Assembly: GCA_965229335.1 (NCBI GenBank)
Contig: OZ245874.1
Coordinates: 4,588,001-4,652,000, forward strand
Reading direction: 5' to 3'
DNA: 64,000 bases
Origin: JAFKFH01 sp017307375
Lineage (GTDB): Bacteria > Pseudomonadota > Alphaproteobacteria > Ferrovibrionales > Ferrovibrionaceae
In this document: piece by piece, positions 1 through 9,100 of the stretch
Numbering within the stretch: position 1 is the first letter of the stretch
Layout: the number at the start of each line of letters is the position of its first letter
The notes under the pieces: generated by a model
Databases searched by the model: none
Seen by the model: the letters and a program-made list of their open reading frames with translations, nothing else
What the model was told of the DNA's origin: nothing
Made by a program: the position numbers and the translations under genes

Positions 1-65
1 TTTCTCGTGAAGTAATTGTAACCACCCGCTGCAGGAGGCGCGTCCACCCGATCTGCGCGGCGGGC

Positions 66-96
66 TTCCACCCGCCCCGGTGAGCCTATATATAGG
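66..96 (+). promoter_or_regulatory. Candidate aroQ promoter with a 12-bp palindromic -10 region
   Basis: TTCCAC (66-71) and TATATA (89-94) lie 17 bp apart, as for a sigma-70 promoter, and would start a transcript about 25 nt before the aroQ GTG. The -10 sits inside the perfect palindrome CCTATATATAGG (85-96). A GGCGGG/CCCGCC hairpin (59-64 with 71-76) lies just upstream and has no T-run. The first 60 bases hold no gene I can support. Confidence 0.35.
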
Positions 97-125
97 GGCG
101 CGCAGCAGCGAACGACAGGTATTAA

Positions 126-563
126 GTGACGAAAGCCATCTACATCCTGAACGGCCCCAATCTGAACATGCTGGGGAAGCGCGAACCGCAGATCTATGGC
201 ACCACGACGCTCGGCGATGTCGAGGCCTTGTGCCGTCGCGCGGGCGGGCGCCTGGGGCTCGACGTCGTGTTCCGCCAATCGAACCACGAGGGGCAGCTGA
301 TCGACTGGATCCACGAAGGCCGTGATGCGGCCGCGGGGTTCATCGTCAATGCCGGGGCGCTGACCCACACCTCGATCGGCCTGCTCGATGCCCTCCAGGC
401 GGCGGAAAAGCCGGTGATCGAAGTGCACCTTTCCAACATCTTCCGGCGAGAGAGCTTTCGCCACCACTCCTATGTCAGCCTGACGGCCCGCGGCGTGATC
501 TGCGGGCTGGGGGCGAAGGGCTACGAACTGGCGCTCGAAGCGCTGGCCGAGATCCTGGCGTAG
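126..563 (+). CDS. aroQ: Type II 3-dehydroquinate dehydratase
   Basis: Dehydrates 3-dehydroquinate to 3-dehydroshikimate in the cytosolic shikimate pathway. The 145-residue product has the usual type II length. It shows the opening strand ILNGPNLNMLGKREP, the flexible-loop Tyr24 in QIYG, the NHEGQLIDWIHE motif, THTSIGL, and the late EVHLSNIFRRESFRHHSY block that carries the active-site histidine and substrate contacts. It starts on GTG; an alternative frame in the same place is a shadow. It is 34 nt upstream of accB. The order aroQ-accB-accC is common in proteobacteria and suggests one transcript. Confidence 0.97.
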   Translation: MTKAIYILNGPNLNMLGKREPQIYGTTTLGDVEALCRRAGGRLGLDVVFRQSNHEGQLIDWIHEGRDAAAGFIVNAGALTHTSIGLLDALQAAEKPVIEVHLSNIFRRESFRHHSYVSLTARGVICGLGAKGYELALEALAEILA

Positions 564-597
564 TTCGATGCCCACATCCGACGAGAAGGACCGCTCG

Positions 598-1068
598 ATG
601 ACCAAACTGTCCGTCGACAAGAAGCTTATCCGCGACCTCGCGAAGATCCTGCAGGACACCGGCCTGGCCGAGGTTGAATGGAGCGAGGGCGACGTCAAGC
701 TTCGTGTGTCGCGCGGGGCCATGGCCACCGCCTACGCCGCGCCGATGGCCTATGCCCCGGCCCCGGTCGCCGCCGCGGCACCGGTCGCCGCGCCCGTCGC
801 CGCGCCAGCGGCCGAGGCGCCGGCCGCAGCCCATCCGGGTACCGTCAAGTCGCCGATGGTCGGCACCGTCTATGTCGCGCCGGAACCGGGCGCCGCCCCG
901 TTCGTCAAGGTCGGCGACACCGTCAAGGAAGGGCAGACGCTGGTGATCGTCGAGGCGATGAAGACGATGAACCCGATCCCGTCGCCCCGGGCCGGCAAGG
1001 TCACCCGCATCCTCGTCGAGAACCAGCAGCCGGTCGAGTTCGACCAGCCGCTGATGATCGTCGAGTAA
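598..1068 (+). CDS. accB: Biotin carboxyl carrier protein of acetyl-CoA carboxylase
   Basis: Carries the biotin that is carboxylated by AccC and then used by the carboxyltransferase to make malonyl-CoA for fatty acid synthesis. The start ATG at 598 is chosen because AGAAGGA (584-590) stands 7 nt ahead of it; an in-frame ATG at 568 would add ten atypical residues. The 156-residue protein has an N-terminal helical region, an Ala/Pro-rich linker at about residues 45-80 and a biotinyl/lipoyl domain. The EAMKTMN motif places the biotinylated lysine at residue 122. accC follows after 13 nt. Confidence 0.97.
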   Translation: MTKLSVDKKLIRDLAKILQDTGLAEVEWSEGDVKLRVSRGAMATAYAAPMAYAPAPVAAAAPVAAPVAAPAAEAPAAAHPGTVKSPMVGTVYVAPEPGAAPFVKVGDTVKEGQTLVIVEAMKTMNPIPSPRAGKVTRILVENQQPVEFDQPLMIVE

Positions 1069-1081
1069 GGCGGCCATCCCA

Positions 1082-2425
1082 GTGTTCGACAAGGTCCTGA
1101 TCGCCAATCGCGGCGAAATCGCGCTGCGCATCCATCGCGCCTGCAAGGAGATGGGCATCGCGACCGTGGCCGTGCATTCGACGGCCGATTCCGAAGCCAT
1201 GCACGTGCGGCTGGCGGATGAAAGCGTCTGCATCGGCCCACCGCCCTCGCCGCAGAGCTACCTGAACATCCCGGCGCTGATCGCCGCCGCCGAGATCACC
1301 GGCGCCGACGCGATCCATCCGGGCTACGGTTTCCTGTCCGAGAATGCCGGCTTCGCCGACATCGTCACCGCCCACGGCATCACCTTCATCGGCCCCAAGG
1401 CCGACCATATCCGCCTGATGGGCGACAAGATCGCGGCCAAGGCGGCGATGAAGAAGCTGGGCGTGCCGGTGGTGCCCGGTTCGGACGGCGGCGTCACCTC
1501 GGACGACGAGGCGCGCGCGATCGCCAACGCCATGGGCTATCCCGTGCTGATCAAGGCGGCCGCGGGCGGCGGCGGGCGCGGCATGAAGGTCGTGCGGTCG
1601 GATGACGAGCTGGCCTCGGCCTTGAGCCAGGCCCGCACCGAAGCGCGGCTCGCCTTCGGCGACGATGCCGTCTACATCGAGAAGTATCTGGCACGGCCCC
1701 GGCATATCGAGATCCAGGTCATCGCCGACTCCCATGGCAATGTCGTGCATCTCGGCGAACGCGACTGCTCGTTCCAGCGGCGCCACCAGAAGGTGCTGGA
1801 AGAGGCGCCGTCGCCGGCACTGAACGCCGCCGAGCGCGACCAGCTCGGCCGGACGGTGACCTCGGCGCTGAAACAGCTCGGCTATCTCGGTGTCGGCACG
1901 ATCGAATTCCTCTACGAGAACGGCCAGTTCTTCTTCATCGAGATGAACACCCGCCTGCAGGTCGAACATCCGGTGACCGAGGCGATCACCGGCCTCGACC
2001 TCGTGCGCGAACAGATCCGCATCGCCGACGGCGCGCCGCTCGGCTACACGCAGGAGGACGTGACCTTCAACGGGCACGCCATCGAATGCCGGATCAACGC
2101 CGAGAATCCGCGCACCTTCGCGCCCTCGCCCGGCCGCATCGGCAACTACCATGCCCCGGGCGGGCTGGGCGTGCGTGTCGATTCCGCCGTCTATGCCGGC
2201 TACCGCGTGCCGCCCAACTACGACAGCCTGGTCGCCAAGCTGATCGTCCATGGCCAGAACCGCAATGAGTGCATCATGCGGCTGCGCCGGGCGCTGAACG
2301 AGATGGTGATCTCGGGCATCGAGACAACGATCCCGCTGCACCTCGCCCTGACGGCGCAGAACGACTTCATCAACGGCGCCTACGACATCCATTGGCTGGA
2401 AGAATTCATCGCCAACCAGGGATGA
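1082..2425 (+). CDS. accC: Acetyl-CoA carboxylase biotin carboxylase subunit
   Basis: ATP-dependent carboxylation of the biotin on AccB with bicarbonate, the first half-reaction of acetyl-CoA carboxylase. The 447 residues match the family length. It opens with the biotin carboxylase N-terminal domain (FDKVLIANRGEIALRI), followed by an ATP-grasp domain with the glycine-rich loop AAAGGGGRGMKVV, the metal-binding FIEMNTRLQVEHPVTE block, and the C-terminal domain with FNGHAIECRINAENP. It starts with GTG. aat begins 7 nt after its stop, so the two are probably co-transcribed. Confidence 0.98.
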   Translation: MFDKVLIANRGEIALRIHRACKEMGIATVAVHSTADSEAMHVRLADESVCIGPPPSPQSYLNIPALIAAAEITGADAIHPGYGFLSENAGFADIVTAHGITFIGPKADHIRLMGDKIAAKAAMKKLGVPVVPGSDGGVTSDDEARAIANAMGYPVLIKAAAGGGGRGMKVVRSDDELASALSQARTEARLAFGDDAVYIEKYLARPRHIEIQVIADSHGNVVHLGERDCSFQRRHQKVLEEAPSPALNAAERDQLGRTVTSALKQLGYLGVGTIEFLYENGQFFFIEMNTRLQVEHPVTEAITGLDLVREQIRIADGAPLGYTQEDVTFNGHAIECRINAENPRTFAPSPGRIGNYHAPGGLGVRVDSAVYAGYRVPPNYDSLVAKLIVHGQNRNECIMRLRRALNEMVISGIETTIPLHLALTAQNDFINGAYDIHWLEEFIANQG

Positions 2426-2432
2426 CGGCAAG

Positions 2433-3086
2433 ATGTCAGCCCGGCTGACCCCGGAACTGCTGGTCCGCGCCTATGCGCGCGGACTGTTCCCGATGGCCGA
2501 GGAACGCGACGACCCGGATATCTTCTGGGTCGAGCCCGAGCGGCGGGGCATCCTGCCGCTCGAGCATTTCCACGTGCCGCGGCGCCTCGCCCGCACCGTG
2601 CGGCAGGAGCGGTTCCGGGTGACCGCCGATCGCGCCTTCGGCCAGGTCATCGCCGCCTGCGCCGAGCCCAAGCCGGGCCGCACCCGGACCTGGATCAACG
2701 ATGCGATCGAGCAGGCCTATGGTGAACTGGCCCGCCATCGCCTTGCCCATTCGATCGAATGCTGGTCGGGCGACAAGCTTGTCGGCGGGCTTTACGGCGT
2801 GTCGCTCGGCGCCGCGTTCTTCGGCGAAAGCATGTTCAGCCGCGAGACCGATGCCTCGAAGGTCGCACTGGTCCACCTGGTGTCACGCTTGCGCATCGGC
2901 GGCTACCGGCTGCTCGACTGCCAGTTCATCACCGATCACCTGGCCCAGTTCGGCACGATCGAGATCGAGCGCGACACCTACATGCAGCTGCTCTTGCCGG
3001 CACTGGCGGGGGCCGGCGACTTCTACTTGGCCGGGGCCGGCTTGGCCGGTTCGGCCGTCTTGCAGTCGGTCACCCAGATATCATAG
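2433..3086 (+). CDS. aat: Leucyl/phenylalanyl-tRNA--protein transferase
   Basis: Transfers Leu or Phe from aminoacyl-tRNA to N-terminal Lys/Arg of proteins, marking them for ClpS/ClpAP degradation. The 217 residues fit the family. The family signature is seen: YARGLFPMAE, FWVEPERRGILPL, the TWINDAIEQAYGELARHRLAHSIECW block, and GGLYGVSLGAAFFGESMFS with the following LDCQFITDHLAQFG. The gene's last 64 bases overlap, tail to tail, the end of the minus-strand DUF2155 gene. The accC-aat-DUF2155-NDUFA12 neighbourhood is typical of alphaproteobacteria. Confidence 0.96.
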   Translation: MSARLTPELLVRAYARGLFPMAEERDDPDIFWVEPERRGILPLEHFHVPRRLARTVRQERFRVTADRAFGQVIAACAEPKPGRTRTWINDAIEQAYGELARHRLAHSIECWSGDKLVGGLYGVSLGAAFFGESMFSRETDASKVALVHLVSRLRIGGYRLLDCQFITDHLAQFGTIEIERDTYMQLLLPALAGAGDFYLAGAGLAGSAVLQSVTQIS

Positions 3087-3415
3087 ACCGGATGCTCGAG
3101 CGGGTTCAGCGCCGGGCTCGACGCAAACATCCAGCCGGAAAACAGCGCCTTCGGCGCCTCGCCCGGCAACTGCTCGATGATCTCGATGAAAGCGGCCGAT
3201 TCCGGCGTCTCCTCGACCGGGCGCTTGTTGCAGGCGCGCACGACGATATCGAGCGACCCGAACTTGACCGGCTGGTTGATCGGCGCCTCGAAGGTCGAGA
3301 TACGCGCCGTCACCTTGTCCAGGCCCTGCAGGATCGCGGCCTGGCCGGGGATCGAGGCGGCACTGGCAGGCAGGGCGAAGACGGACAGCAACAGGCCCAG
3401 TCCGAGGCGGCGCAT
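3023..3415 (-). CDS. DUF2155 domain-containing secreted protein
   Basis: A 130-residue small exported protein of unknown role. ATG at 3415 gives a clear signal peptide (MRRLGLGLLLSVFALPASAA). The mature part shows the DUF2155 pattern: LQGLDKVTARISTFEAPINQPVKFGSLDIVVRAC (one internal cysteine), then FIEIIEQLPGE, FSGWMFASSPALNPLEHPVYDIWVTDC, which resembles a beta-rich domain with two cysteines, one in each half, that could form a disulfide. The Pro/Ala/Lys-rich tail is encoded opposite the end of aat. It starts 5 nt after the methyltransferase stop and so looks like the last gene of the NDUFA12-mlaD cluster. The function is not established. Confidence 0.9.
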   Translation of the reverse strand: MRRLGLGLLLSVFALPASAASIPGQAAILQGLDKVTARISTFEAPINQPVKFGSLDIVVRACNKRPVEETPESAAFIEIIEQLPGEAPKALFSGWMFASSPALNPLEHPVYDIWVTDCKTAEPAKPAPAK

Positions 3416-3420
3416 GACGG

Positions 3421-4188
3421 TTACTCCGGCAGATGGGCAGCAAAACGCAAACGGACGTAGTCGACCGTCCAGGCACCGGTCTCGTCGCGCAAGAGCGGCG
3501 CCAGCAGGTCGATCACGCGGTCCTGGGCGGCAACGCGGACCCGTGGGCTCAGGGCGTGGAAGAACACCTGGGCGAAGTTGTCCAGCCAGGCGGCGAGGCT
3601 GGTGCCGATCGGCGTCGGCCGTCCGATCAGCGCGATCTGGTCGACGATGAAACCGCCTCGCTCCAGCCGGGCCTTGTAGTCGGCCGCAGTCGGGAAGTAC
3701 CACGGGCTGATTTCGTTGCCGTCGATGCCGTAATCGGCCAGCACGATATTGAGCGCGACGCGAACGGCCGCGACATTGCCGAAGCCACCCATCTCGCCGA
3801 CGAACCGCCCGCCGCGCTTGAGGTTGCGGGCGACCGCCGCGATGACCCGATCGGGCCGGGTCATCCAATGCAGCGCGGCATTCGAGAACACCGCATCGAA
3901 CGGGCGTTCGAAGGCGAGGTCCTCGGCGTCCATCAGCCGGGCGGTCAGGCCGCGACGCAACGAGGCGGCGATCATGTCGGGGGCGGCATCGATGCCGATG
4001 ACACGCGCGCCGCCGTCGACGATCTTGCGGGTCAGCGCGCCGTCGCCGCAGCCGAGATCAAGGATGTCGAGCCCGGCCAGCGGCCCGAGCAGGTCGAGGA
4101 CCGGGGCGCCGAGATCCGCCACGAAGCCGCATTGCGCGGCATAGGCGGCGGCGTTCCAATTCTGGCCCGGCTTTTCCTCGGCCGACAT
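3421..4188 (-). CDS. Class I SAM-dependent methyltransferase
   Basis: A 255-residue Rossmann-fold methyltransferase. The SAM-binding motif I is ILDLGCGDGALT (about residues 41-52), followed by the acidic end of strand 2 (VIGIDAAPDMI), the MDAEDL motif and FDAVFSNAALHWM (motif IV), which resembles BioC/Tam-type enzymes on small carboxylic acids. The C-terminal part has the PWYFPTAADYKARLERGGF lid region. It sits between mlaD (16 nt upstream) and DUF2155. That is not the usual content of this cluster, so it may be a lineage-specific insertion. The substrate cannot be deduced. Confidence 0.88.
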   Translation of the reverse strand: MSAEEKPGQNWNAAAYAAQCGFVADLGAPVLDLLGPLAGLDILDLGCGDGALTRKIVDGGARVIGIDAAPDMIAASLRRGLTARLMDAEDLAFERPFDAVFSNAALHWMTRPDRVIAAVARNLKRGGRFVGEMGGFGNVAAVRVALNIVLADYGIDGNEISPWYFPTAADYKARLERGGFIVDQIALIGRPTPIGTSLAAWLDNFAQVFFHALSPRVRVAAQDRVIDLLAPLLRDETGAWTVDYVRLRFAAHLPE

Positions 4189-4204
4189 CGCGACCGGCTG
4201 CCGG

Positions 4205-4660
4205 CTACGGCGCCGGCTTGGCGGCGCCGAACACCGCCTGCCCGATCAGATCCATCAGATTGACCGAACCCTGCGTGTGCTTGATCTCGCCGCCGGCAGC
4301 CAGGTTCTTCTCGCTCCCGCCCGGCTCCAGCGCCAGGTAATTGGCGCCGAGCAGACCGGAAGAGGTAACCTTGGCCGAGCTGTCCTCGGGCAGCTTGACG
4401 TCGTTTGCGATCGTCATGGTGACGATCGCCGAATAGCTCTGCGGATCGAGCCGCTGATTGGTGACCGTGCCGATCTTGATGCCCGAAAGCCGCACGTCGG
4501 CACCGACGTTCAGGCCATCGACGCTCGCAAACCGGGCATTGAGCTGATAGCCCGCCATGCTGCCGCCGACATGGGCGGTGGTATAGGCAAAGCCGAGGAA
4601 AACGGCAGCGACGGCAATCACCACCGCCCCGATCAGGGTTTCGACGACGTTTCCGGCCAT
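4205..4660 (-). CDS. mlaD: MCE-family lipid transport protein, MlaD
   Basis: Periplasmic, inner-membrane-anchored component of the Mla phospholipid trafficking system. The 151-residue protein has one N-terminal transmembrane segment (about residues 8-27), then a single MCE domain: YQLNARFASVDGLNVGADVRLSGIKIGTV, YSAIVTMTIANDVKLPEDSSAKVTSSGLLGANYLALEPGG, the usual MlaD pattern. A short hydrophobic C-terminal stretch (VNLMDLIGQAVFG) may form the pore tip of the hexamer. No mlaE, mlaF, mlaB or mlaC is next to it. An isolated mlaD beside the NDUFA12 gene is common in alphaproteobacteria. Confidence 0.93.
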   Translation of the reverse strand: MAGNVVETLIGAVVIAVAAVFLGFAYTTAHVGGSMAGYQLNARFASVDGLNVGADVRLSGIKIGTVTNQRLDPQSYSAIVTMTIANDVKLPEDSSAKVTSSGLLGANYLALEPGGSEKNLAAGGEIKHTQGSVNLMDLIGQAVFGAAKPAP

Positions 4661-4693
4661 GGTGCTGATATCCGCCTGAACGCTTCGGCCGCC

Positions 4694-5038
4694 TTACTCG
4701 GGCGACCAGGCCTCGTAATCGCCGGTCGCCTGCTGGCGCCGCGCCCCGCGGCTCAGCCCGCCGGGCGGACGATACGCATAGTCGGTGCCGGTGAGGTTCG
4801 GGAGATGTTCCTTCTCCCACTTCTGGCGCGGCGGCTCGGCCGGCGGGATTTCCTCGGTGATGTGATGCAGCCAGCGGTGCCAGGCCGGCGGGACCTTCGA
4901 GGCTTCGGGCTCGCCCTGGTAGTAGACGAGGCGGCGCTTCGGATCGTCCTTGAGGCGGTAGTACTTGTTGCCGAACTGGTCGGATCCGACCAGTTCGCCC
5001 TTCCACCACAACATGAACCGGGTTCCCAACGCACTCAT
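4694..5038 (-). CDS. NADH:ubiquinone oxidoreductase NDUFA12-family accessory subunit
   Basis: A 114-residue homologue of the mitochondrial complex I accessory subunit NDUFA12 (B17.2), found in alphaproteobacteria. Visible family features are FMLWWKGELVGSDQFGNKYYR, DDPKRRLVYYQGEPEASKVPPAWHRWLH, and the ending EKEHLPNLTGTDYAYRPPGG. The start at 5038 is set by homology (MSALGTRFML); the frame is open far upstream but that part does not resemble protein. It is first in the minus-strand cluster with mlaD 33 nt downstream. It would act at the membrane as a peripheral complex I subunit. Confidence 0.93.
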   Translation of the reverse strand: MSALGTRFMLWWKGELVGSDQFGNKYYRLKDDPKRRLVYYQGEPEASKVPPAWHRWLHHITEEIPPAEPPRQKWEKEHLPNLTGTDYAYRPPGGLSRGARRQQATGDYEAWSPE

Positions 5039-5158
5039 GGGCGAATCCTTAGGGTCGAAATCCTCGAGGGGCCGAACGCGCCGGACTATGGCACTGCGGC
5101 GCGACCGTGACAAGAAGTGAACATTTCGTCGGGGTCTGCGACGGCAAAATGCCCGATC

Positions 5159-5890
5159 ATGATACCTATGACCCGACTGGCCCCCCTCCTGGTACTGCTG
5201 ATGCTGGCGGCAGGTTTCGCCCCCGCGCGTGCCGCACCACAGATCCTGCCGGTATTCGGCTCCGACTTCCCGCCGTACGCCTATGAGGACAATGGCCGCG
5301 CGGCAGGCAGCGCTACCGATCGGGTGCGCGGCATCCTCCAGGCGGCGGGCCTCACCGCCGTGATCGAGATCTATCCTTGGGCGCGGGCCTACCGCGCCGC
5401 AAGGGCAACCCCGGACGCCCTGCTCTATCCGGTCGCCCGGACGCCCGAGCGCGAGGATGAATTCATCTGGCTCGGCGAACTTGTCGACTACGATGTCCGG
5501 CTGTGGCGGCTCGCCGATCGCCGGGACATCGTGCTGACCTCGCTTGCCGATGCCGAGGGATTCTCGTTCGGCGGCTTGCCCGACGACGCCAAGACCGGGT
5601 ACCTGCGGGAACAGGGGATGACTGTCAGCCTCCAGTCGAACGAGGACATCCTGCTGACCATGCTGATCAACGGCCGTATCGATCTGATGCCGGCCGATCG
5701 GGTCTCGTTCCTGGCGCGGCTGCAGCGCGATGGCCTCGACTCCCGCGGCTTCGTCGCGGCCTTGGCGCTGCCCGCGGTGTCCCGCCCGCTTTACCTGGCG
5801 ATCAGCCGCGGGGCCGACCCCGATCTGGTCGCCAGGCTCGCTGCGGCATTCGGCCCCACTGCCAAGCCTGAATCCCTTAAATCCCAGTAA
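5159..5890 (+). CDS. Periplasmic solute-binding protein, SBP_bac_3 type, orphan
   Basis: Probably a secreted protein of the family-3 (amino-acid-type) extracellular binding fold. The signal peptide is TRLAPLLVLLMLAAGFAPARA. The mature part begins PQILPVFGSDFPPYAYEDNGRAAGSATDRVRGILQAAGL and continues with WARAYRAARATPDALLYPVARTPEREDEFIWLGEL, a pattern seen in binding proteins that lack a linked permease. ATG at 5159 or 5168 is the likely start, as an upstream GTG (5117) would precede the signal peptide. No transporter genes are adjacent, so it may serve a sensor or a distant permease. The ligand is unknown. Confidence 0.75.
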   Translation: MIPMTRLAPLLVLLMLAAGFAPARAAPQILPVFGSDFPPYAYEDNGRAAGSATDRVRGILQAAGLTAVIEIYPWARAYRAARATPDALLYPVARTPEREDEFIWLGELVDYDVRLWRLADRRDIVLTSLADAEGFSFGGLPDDAKTGYLREQGMTVSLQSNEDILLTMLINGRIDLMPADRVSFLARLQRDGLDSRGFVAALALPAVSRPLYLAISRGADPDLVARLAAAFGPTAKPESLKSQ

Positions 5891-5939
5891 TTTCAACAAG
5901 CTGCACGGGCGTGCTGCGATCTTAATCTAGAATCTCATA

Positions 5940-6004
5940 TTGACCGCCCCAGACGCCTTGCTAACCTTGGTGGCAGGAGCGGCGGGGCACACAAAATCTT
6001 GTGG
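5940..6004 (+). promoter_or_regulatory. Candidate nrdJ promoter region with an NrdR-box-like palindrome
   Basis: The sequence ACACAAAATCTTGTGG at 5989-6004 has perfect CACAA/TTGTG arms around four bases. It matches the NrdR box as I recall it (acaCwAtATATwGtgt) at 13 of 16 positions. A -35/-10 candidate, TTGACC (5940-5945) and TAACCT (5962-5967), lies upstream. About 31 bp upstream (5958-5973), where a second box is usual, only a degenerate match is seen (CTAACCTTGG core). I looked for and did not see a cobalamin riboswitch here. Confidence 0.45.
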
Positions 6005-6102
6005 AAAACGTCGTTTCGCCCCGGATTTTCCAGGCCGTGCGGGCGGCGACTCGGGGCAGCGAATCGGCGGATCATTTTCTTCAAGGCAGGGGAGATCGCT
6101 TC

Positions 6103-9100
6103 ATGCGCGTCGAGCGTCTGTTCACCATGGCCCATGGCTCGCCTTACGACGGGCTGGAGTTCCGACGCGCCACCTCCGAGATCCGCAATCCGGACGGCTC
6201 GGTGGTTTTCCGCATGGACGACATCGAGGTTCCCGGCGCCTGGTCGCAGGTCGCCGTCGACGTGCTGGCCCAGAAGTATTTCCGCCGCGCCGGCGTGCCC
6301 GCGGTGCTGAAGCCGGTCGAGGAAGACGCGGTGCCGGCATGGTTGTGGCGACACGAGGCCGACCAGGCCGCGATCGCCCAGATCGATCCGAAACTGCGCA
6401 GCGGCGGCGAACGCTCGGCCAAGGCGGTGTTCGATCGGCTGGCCGGGACCTGGACCTACTGGGGCTGGAAGGGCGGCCATTTCGATTCGGAAGACGACGC
6501 CCTCGCCTGGTACGACGAGATGCGCTACATGCTGGCCGCCCAGATGGGCGCGCCGAACTCGCCGCAATGGTTCAACACCGGCCTGCACTGGGCCTATGGC
6601 ATCGACGGCCCCGCGCAGGGCCATTGGTATGTCGACTACCGGACCGGCGAGATGACCCGCTCGGCCTCGGCCTACGAACATCCCCAGCCCCATGCCTGCT
6701 TTATCCAGTCGGTCGAGGACGACTTGGTCAACGAGAACGGCATAATGGACCTCTGGGTTCGCGAGGCGCGGCTGTTCAAGTACGGCTCGGGCACCGGCAC
6801 CAATTTCTCGCGCCTGCGCGGCGACGGCGAGAAGCTGGCCGGCGGCGGGCGTTCGTCGGGGCTGATGAGCTTCCTGAAGATCGGCGACCGCGCGGCGGGC
6901 GCGATCAAGTCGGGCGGCACCACCCGGCGCGCCGCCAAGATGGTGATCGTCGATGCCGACCATCCCGATATCGAGGCCTTCATCGACTGGAAGGTGATCG
7001 AGGAACAGAAGGTGGCGGCGCTGGTCACCGGCTCGCGCCTCAACCAGCAGCATCTGCAGGCGGTGATGGCGGCCTGCCATGTCGATACCGCCGGCGGCGA
7101 TGCGCGTTTCGATCCGAAGCGCAACGACCGTCTGAAGCAGGCGGTGCGGGCGGCGCGGCGGGCGCTGGTGCCCGACAACTACATCCAGCGCACCATCGAA
7201 TTCGCCCGCCAGGGCTTCCGCGAGATCGAATTTCCCGCCTATGACACCGATTGGGACGGCGAGGCCTATCGCACGGTCGCGGGCCAGAACTCGAACAACT
7301 CGGTCCGCCTGACCGACGCCTTCCTGCGCGCCGTCGAGCGGGATGCCGACTGGCAGCTGGTGCGCCGCACCGACGGCACCGTCGCCAGGACGCTGAAGGC
7401 TTCGGCGCTGTGGGACAAGATTTCCTATGCCGCCTGGGCCTCGGCCGACCCCGGGCTGCAGTTCGACACGACGATCAACGCCTGGCACACCTGCCCGAAC
7501 GACGGTCGCATCAACGCGTCGAACCCGTGTTCGGAATACATGTTCCTCGACGATACCGCCTGCAACCTGGCGTCGTTGAACCTGATGACGTTCCGGCAGG
7601 CCGACGGCTCGGTCGACGTCGCGGCCTTCTCGCATGCCGTGCGGCTGTGGACCGTCGCGCTCGAGATCGCGGTCCTGATGGCCCAGTTCCCGTCGCGCGC
7701 CATCGCCGAGCGTTCCTACCGCTTCCGCACGCTGGGCCTGGGCTATGCCAATATCGGCGCCCTGCTGATGGCCAACGGCCTGCCCTACGATTCGGACGCC
7801 GGCCGCGCCCTGTGCGGCGCGATCACCGCGCTGATGACCGGCGTCGCCTATGCGACTTCGGCCGAGATGGCCGAGGCGCTGGGCCCCTTCCCCGGCTATG
7901 CCGCCAATGCCAGGGCGATGCTGGCCGTGATCCGCAATCACCGCCGCGCCGCCCACGGCCATGACGCCGGCTATGAAGGCGGCGTGTCCCCCGTGCCGCT
8001 CGATCATCGCGCCTGCCCCGACCAGGCGCTGGTCGCGGCCGCCACCGCCGCCTGGGATCGCGCCCTGGCACGCGGCGAAGCGCACGGCTATCGCAACGCC
8101 CAGGTGTCGGTGATCGCGCCGACCGGCACGATCGGCCTGGTGATGGATTGCGACACCACCGGCATCGAGCCCGATTTCGCGCTGGTGAAGTACAAGAAGC
8201 TCGCCGGCGGCGGCTATTTCAAGATCATCAACCGCACCGTCCCCTCGGCGCTGGCGACCCTCGGCTACAGCCCGGCCGAGATCGATGCCATCGTCGGCTA
8301 TGCGGTCGGCCACGGCACGCTGGCCGGCGCCCCCGGCGTCGGTCACGACGCGCTGCGCGCCCGGGGCTTCACCGACGAGGCGATCGACCGGATCGAGGAA
8401 GCGCTGGCCGGCGCCTTCGACATTCGCTTCGTCTTCAACAAATGGACGCTGGGCGAAGAATTCTGCGTCGACACGCTGGGCCTCGATCCCGACGCGCTCG
8501 ACGCCGTCGGCTTCGACATGCTGGCGACCCTCGGCTTCGACAACGAGGCGATCGAGGCCGCGAACCTGCATGTCTGCGGCGCCATGACGCTCGAAGGCGC
8601 GCCCGGGCTGCGCGACGAGCACCTGCCGGTGTTCGACTGCGCCAACCCCTGCGGCAAGCGGGGCGTGCGCTTCCTCGCTTGGGACAGCCATATCCGGATG
8701 ATGGCAGCGGCGCAGCCGTTCATCTCGGGCGCCATCTCCAAGACCATCAACATGCCGAACCACGGCACCGTGGCCGACTGTGCCGCGGCCTACATGCTGT
8801 CCTGGCGGCTCGGCCTCAAGGCGATCGCGCTCTATCGCGACGGCTCGAAGCTGTCGCAGCCGCTGGCGGCCTCGATCGTCGAGGACGATCCGGCCGAGGC
8901 GGCCGAAAAGACCGAGGCGCTGGTCGAAGCGATCACCCGCGCCGCCACCGCCGAGCGTGCCCAGATCGTGGCCGAACGCGTAGTCGAGCGCATCGTGGAA
9001 CGCCACGTCGCCGGCCGCCAGAAGATGCCGCAGCGCCGCAAGGGCTATACCCAGAAGGCGGCGGTCGGCGGGCACAAGGTCTATCTGCGCACCGGCGAAT

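Noticed and set aside
51..80. GGCGGG-CTTCCA-CCCGCC hairpin (59-64 with 71-76) as a terminator of an upstream gene
   Set aside because: A stem of six with no T-run, and no gene end is visible in the first 50 bases.
5891..6102. Cobalamin riboswitch upstream of the B12-dependent reductase
   Set aside because: I looked for the B12 box and paired stems and saw none; only the short palindrome remains.
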